Assembly (NCBI GenBank): GCA_016934095.1
Contig: JAFGTO010000394.1
Coordinates: forward strand, 1-6,785
Reading direction: 5' to 3'
Length of the DNA stretch: 6,785 nucleotides
DNA from: Candidatus Glassiibacteriota bacterium
GTDB taxonomy: Bacteria > Gemmatimonadota > Glassbacteria > GWA2-58-10
Made by a program: the position numbers and the translations under genes. Below are positions 4,838 to 6,785 of this stretch, one piece after another (position 1 is the first letter of the stretch; every line of letters starts with the position of its first letter). Below the pieces are notes generated by a model. It was not told where the DNA came from, made no database searches, and saw only the letters and a list, made by a program, of their open reading frames with translations.

Positions 4838-6785
4838 TCAGAAAGTCAATTCCAGACCTGTGCGTATCTGCCTGGCCCGGCCCCACTTTCTCTTGTCCAT
4901 CGTGTCATCCATGACAGACTGGGCGATGGCGCCCAGGGCCGCTTCCTCCACTGTGAGGATGCCGTTCCCGTCGAAGTCCGCGTTGAACCTGGGCAGATTG
5001 GCGTTATCCGAGGAAAGGTCGGACCACACCAGGTCCACGCCGCCGGTTACGTGAGTGTACGGCTCGAGGGTGTAACCGCTAGGGTATGGCCGGTTGTTTC
5101 TGTAGTTGAGAGCGTTGAAAACTTCCGTGAACACGCTTACGCGCCGTTTTGCGCCGAGGCTGAACTGCTTGGAGAACCTCAGGCTGAGGTCGTACGACCA
5201 GGCGCCGCGGAAGAAATTCAGGCCGCCGACCCGCCTGCCGGCAGCATCCCGGGTCAGGCTGGTGTTATCGAACTGGGTCCAGTTGCCTGTGCCGATATCC
5301 AGCAGGGGCTCGCCGCTCAGCAGGGTAAAGGCCGCGTAAGTCCTGAAGTTCTTCAGGATCGTATTGGCCAGGGTCCCGCTCTTGAAATCATCCGGGAAGA
5401 GGTAGTTAAACTGGCAAGTCAGCTTGTGGGTGCGGTCGTTGTCGATCGGCCGCAGCTCATCCGGCGGCACGTACTGCTCGCCCGTGGCCGGGTCCAGGTT
5501 GCCTTCGAGGCTGGGAGTATTGGGCGCGCTTCCCGTGGTCCTGGAGAACTGCATGGTATACATCAGGTCGAACGAGAAGTTATCGGAGAAGCGTTTGCGC
5601 ACCTGGAGGTCCAGGCCCTTGATATTCCCGTTGTCGCGGTTGACCGCGCCATAATGCGTTTCACGGACACGTCGCTCGGTGTACCACAGATAGTAGTCTC
5701 TGAAAAACTCCTTGGTGGCCAGGTTGCCGTCGATGTCCCGGTAATAAGCCACCAGGTCCAGCACCATGTCGTTGGTCAGCAGGTAGCTCATGCCCGCCTC
5801 GAAAGCGTCCGTCCTGGCGTATCCCAGATTACCGAGGTTGTACTCGTTTCTCGAGTCCGTTTGAATTCTAAGCATATAGTTAAGGCTCGGCAACTGGGTG
5901 AATACACCGTAGGAGAACCTGAACTGCGTCTTCTCCGTCACCGGGAAGGCCACGTCGAAGCGCGGAGACAGACTGGTCTGAACGTTGGGCTGGATGCCTT
6001 CAGCGTGGGGATCATAACTAGTCGTGCCCCAGTTCGTCTTGGGCGCGTAGCCATCGTACCTGAGACCGTAGTTTACTACCAGGTCTCCCACGTCCGTCCT
6101 GTTCTGGATGTAGGCGCTCCAGATTTCCGGATACTTCGGATAAATATCGAGAGGATTAAGTGGTTCGGCCTTGTAGTTAGTGCCGAAACTCCAGAGATTG
6201 AAATAGGTGTACTGGAACCCCAGCTTGGCCCGGTTATAGCGGTCGAGCTGAAAGTCGAGATCGGCCTTGAAGTTCCTTTGTCTCTCGCGGCTGTAGTCGT
6301 AATTCATGTAATAGGCCGTATACTGACCCATCTCGAAAGGACTCTCGTAATCGACTCCCTGTTTCCAGCCTAAGGCGCCGTCCACCCACTTCTCGCCGAG
6401 ATCGGCATGCGGGCCTTCCTTGTTGTAGTACCTTTCTATCTCGAAGCGCACGTCGTGCGTGCTCCAGCTCATGAAAGTATCGCGTTCGTAGTCGGTTTCT
6501 ATGCTGCCCTGGTTGACGCCCACTGAGCCGAAATAGCTGAAGCGGAACTGGAACGAGGCGCTCCTGTTCGCAGTCCTGAGAATGTCCCAGTCAAACCCGG
6601 TTAAGAGGTTGTGGGTCTTGATCCTTCTGGCGTAGGCCTGGGGCACGTAGACGACCGTATCTCCTCCCCAGTCCCGGCCTTCCCAGAGAGGGTCGCCTTC
6701 ATAGAACAACCCGGTCTGGAAGTAATCACCTTCTCCCTGGTAACCGGAAGGGTATGAATGCTGGTTGCGGGACCAGTTTTCCGAA
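4838..6785 (-). CDS. TonB-dependent outer-membrane receptor, C-terminal barrel part (5' end outside window)
   Basis: The frame stays open to the right edge, so this is a partial gene: 648 residues are visible and the plug domain and signal peptide lie outside. It reads as the 22-strand barrel of a TonB-dependent receptor, which takes up a ligand across the outer membrane using TonB/ExbBD energy. Supporting signs are many alternating aromatic beta-strands, stretches typical of these barrels in FCB-group bacteria ('LSPRFDVAFPVTEKTQFRFSYG', 'LDLVAYYRDIDG', 'NGNIKGLDLQVRKRF'), a 'VFTEVFNALNYRN' penultimate strand and a final strand ending in Phe ('RTGLELTF'), the usual BAM signal. The loop before the last strand is unusually long (about 75 residues) and carries an EF-hand. 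The substrate cannot be told from this part. It is the first visible gene of the cluster; its TGA stop lies 58 nt before the next start. The first in-frame alternative start (TTG at 6709) is internal, since the protein continues upstream. Confidence 0.93.
   Translation of the reverse strand, partial: SENWSRNQHSYPSGYQGEGDYFQTGLFYEGDPLWEGRDWGGDTVVYVPQAYARRIKTHNLLTGFDWDILRTANRSASFQFRFSYFGSVGVNQGSIETDYERDTFMSWSTHDVRFEIERYYNKEGPHADLGEKWVDGALGWKQGVDYESPFEMGQYTAYYMNYDYSRERQRNFKADLDFQLDRYNRAKLGFQYTYFNLWSFGTNYKAEPLNPLDIYPKYPEIWSAYIQNRTDVGDLVVNYGLRYDGYAPKTNWGTTSYDPHAEGIQPNVQTSLSPRFDVAFPVTEKTQFRFSYGVFTQLPSLNYMLRIQTDSRNEYNLGNLGYARTDAFEAGMSYLLTNDMVLDLVAYYRDIDGNLATKEFFRDYYLWYTERRVRETHYGAVNRDNGNIKGLDLQVRKRFSDNFSFDLMYTMQFSRTTGSAPNTPSLEGNLDPATGEQYVPPDELRPIDNDRTHKLTCQFNYLFPDDFKSGTLANTILKNFRTYAAFTLLSGEPLLDIGTGNWTQFDNTSLTRDAAGRRVGGLNFFRGAWSYDLSLRFSKQFSLGAKRRVSVFTEVFNALNYRNNRPYPSGYTLEPYTHVTGGVDLVWSDLSSDNANLPRFNADFDGNGILTVEEAALGAIAQSVMDDTMDKRKWGRARQIRTGLELTF
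4943..4978 (-). other. EF-hand calcium-binding loop in the last surface loop of the TBDR
   Basis: The twelve codons translate as DFDGNGILTVEE. This fits the canonical EF-hand loop at every key position: D1, D3, N5, G6, L8, T9 and E12. It is followed by a short Ala-rich stretch that could be the exiting helix (AALGAIAQSV). It lies 34 residues before the C-terminus, between the penultimate and last barrel strands. In TBDR topology that loop faces outside the cell. Calcium binding is inferred from the motif alone. Confidence 0.75.

Noticed and set aside
5051..6373. Open frame of 440 codons on the plus strand opposite the TBDR
   Set aside because: Antisense shadow of a clear TBDR barrel, with no ribosome site, signal peptide or recognisable domain.

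Overview
The window holds one leftward (minus-strand) gene cluster of outer-membrane and secretion-type proteins. In transcription order these are: the C-terminal ~648 residues of a TonB-dependent receptor (TBDR) that continues past the right edge; a 1062-residue secreted protein with an Fn3-like module and a C-terminal type IX secretion (T9SS)-like sorting domain; and a 413-residue PorV/PorQ-family outer-membrane beta-barrel. The two gaps between genes are only 58 and 70 nt, and the second and third genes each have a strong Shine-Dalgarno sequence, so the three look like one operon. Its promoter is not in view. No RNA gene, CRISPR array, transposon or phage gene was seen.

The combination of a TBDR, a cargo with a 'VVPNPY ... 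ASGLYFYHV' C-terminus and a PorV-like protein fits a Gram-negative member of the FCB supergroup. Examples are the KSB1, Calditrichota, Marinimicrobia, Zixibacteria or Gemmatimonadota-like lineages. The exact phylum cannot be fixed from this sequence. Coding GC is moderately high (about 50-62% in hand-counted blocks).

Layout: 1-278 is an AT-rich (about 37% GC over 1-180) non-coding end, with a 13-bp perfect hairpin at 221-250 that probably ends the operon and a promoter-like element on the plus strand. 279-1520 is the PorV-like gene. 1521-1590 is a short spacer. 1591-4779 is the cargo gene. 4780-4837 is a spacer full of small inverted repeats. 4838-6785 is the TBDR.

Working model (inference): the cargo is exported by Sec, recognised through its C-terminal domain by T9SS with the neighbouring PorV-like protein as shuttle or acceptor, and displayed or released at the surface next to the TBDR. 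The most unusual details are a canonical EF-hand calcium loop in the last surface loop of the TBDR, a cargo whose N-terminal and central regions match no enzyme family I recognise, a drop in GC over the central part of the cargo, and two similar 14-bp palindromes at opposite ends of the window.
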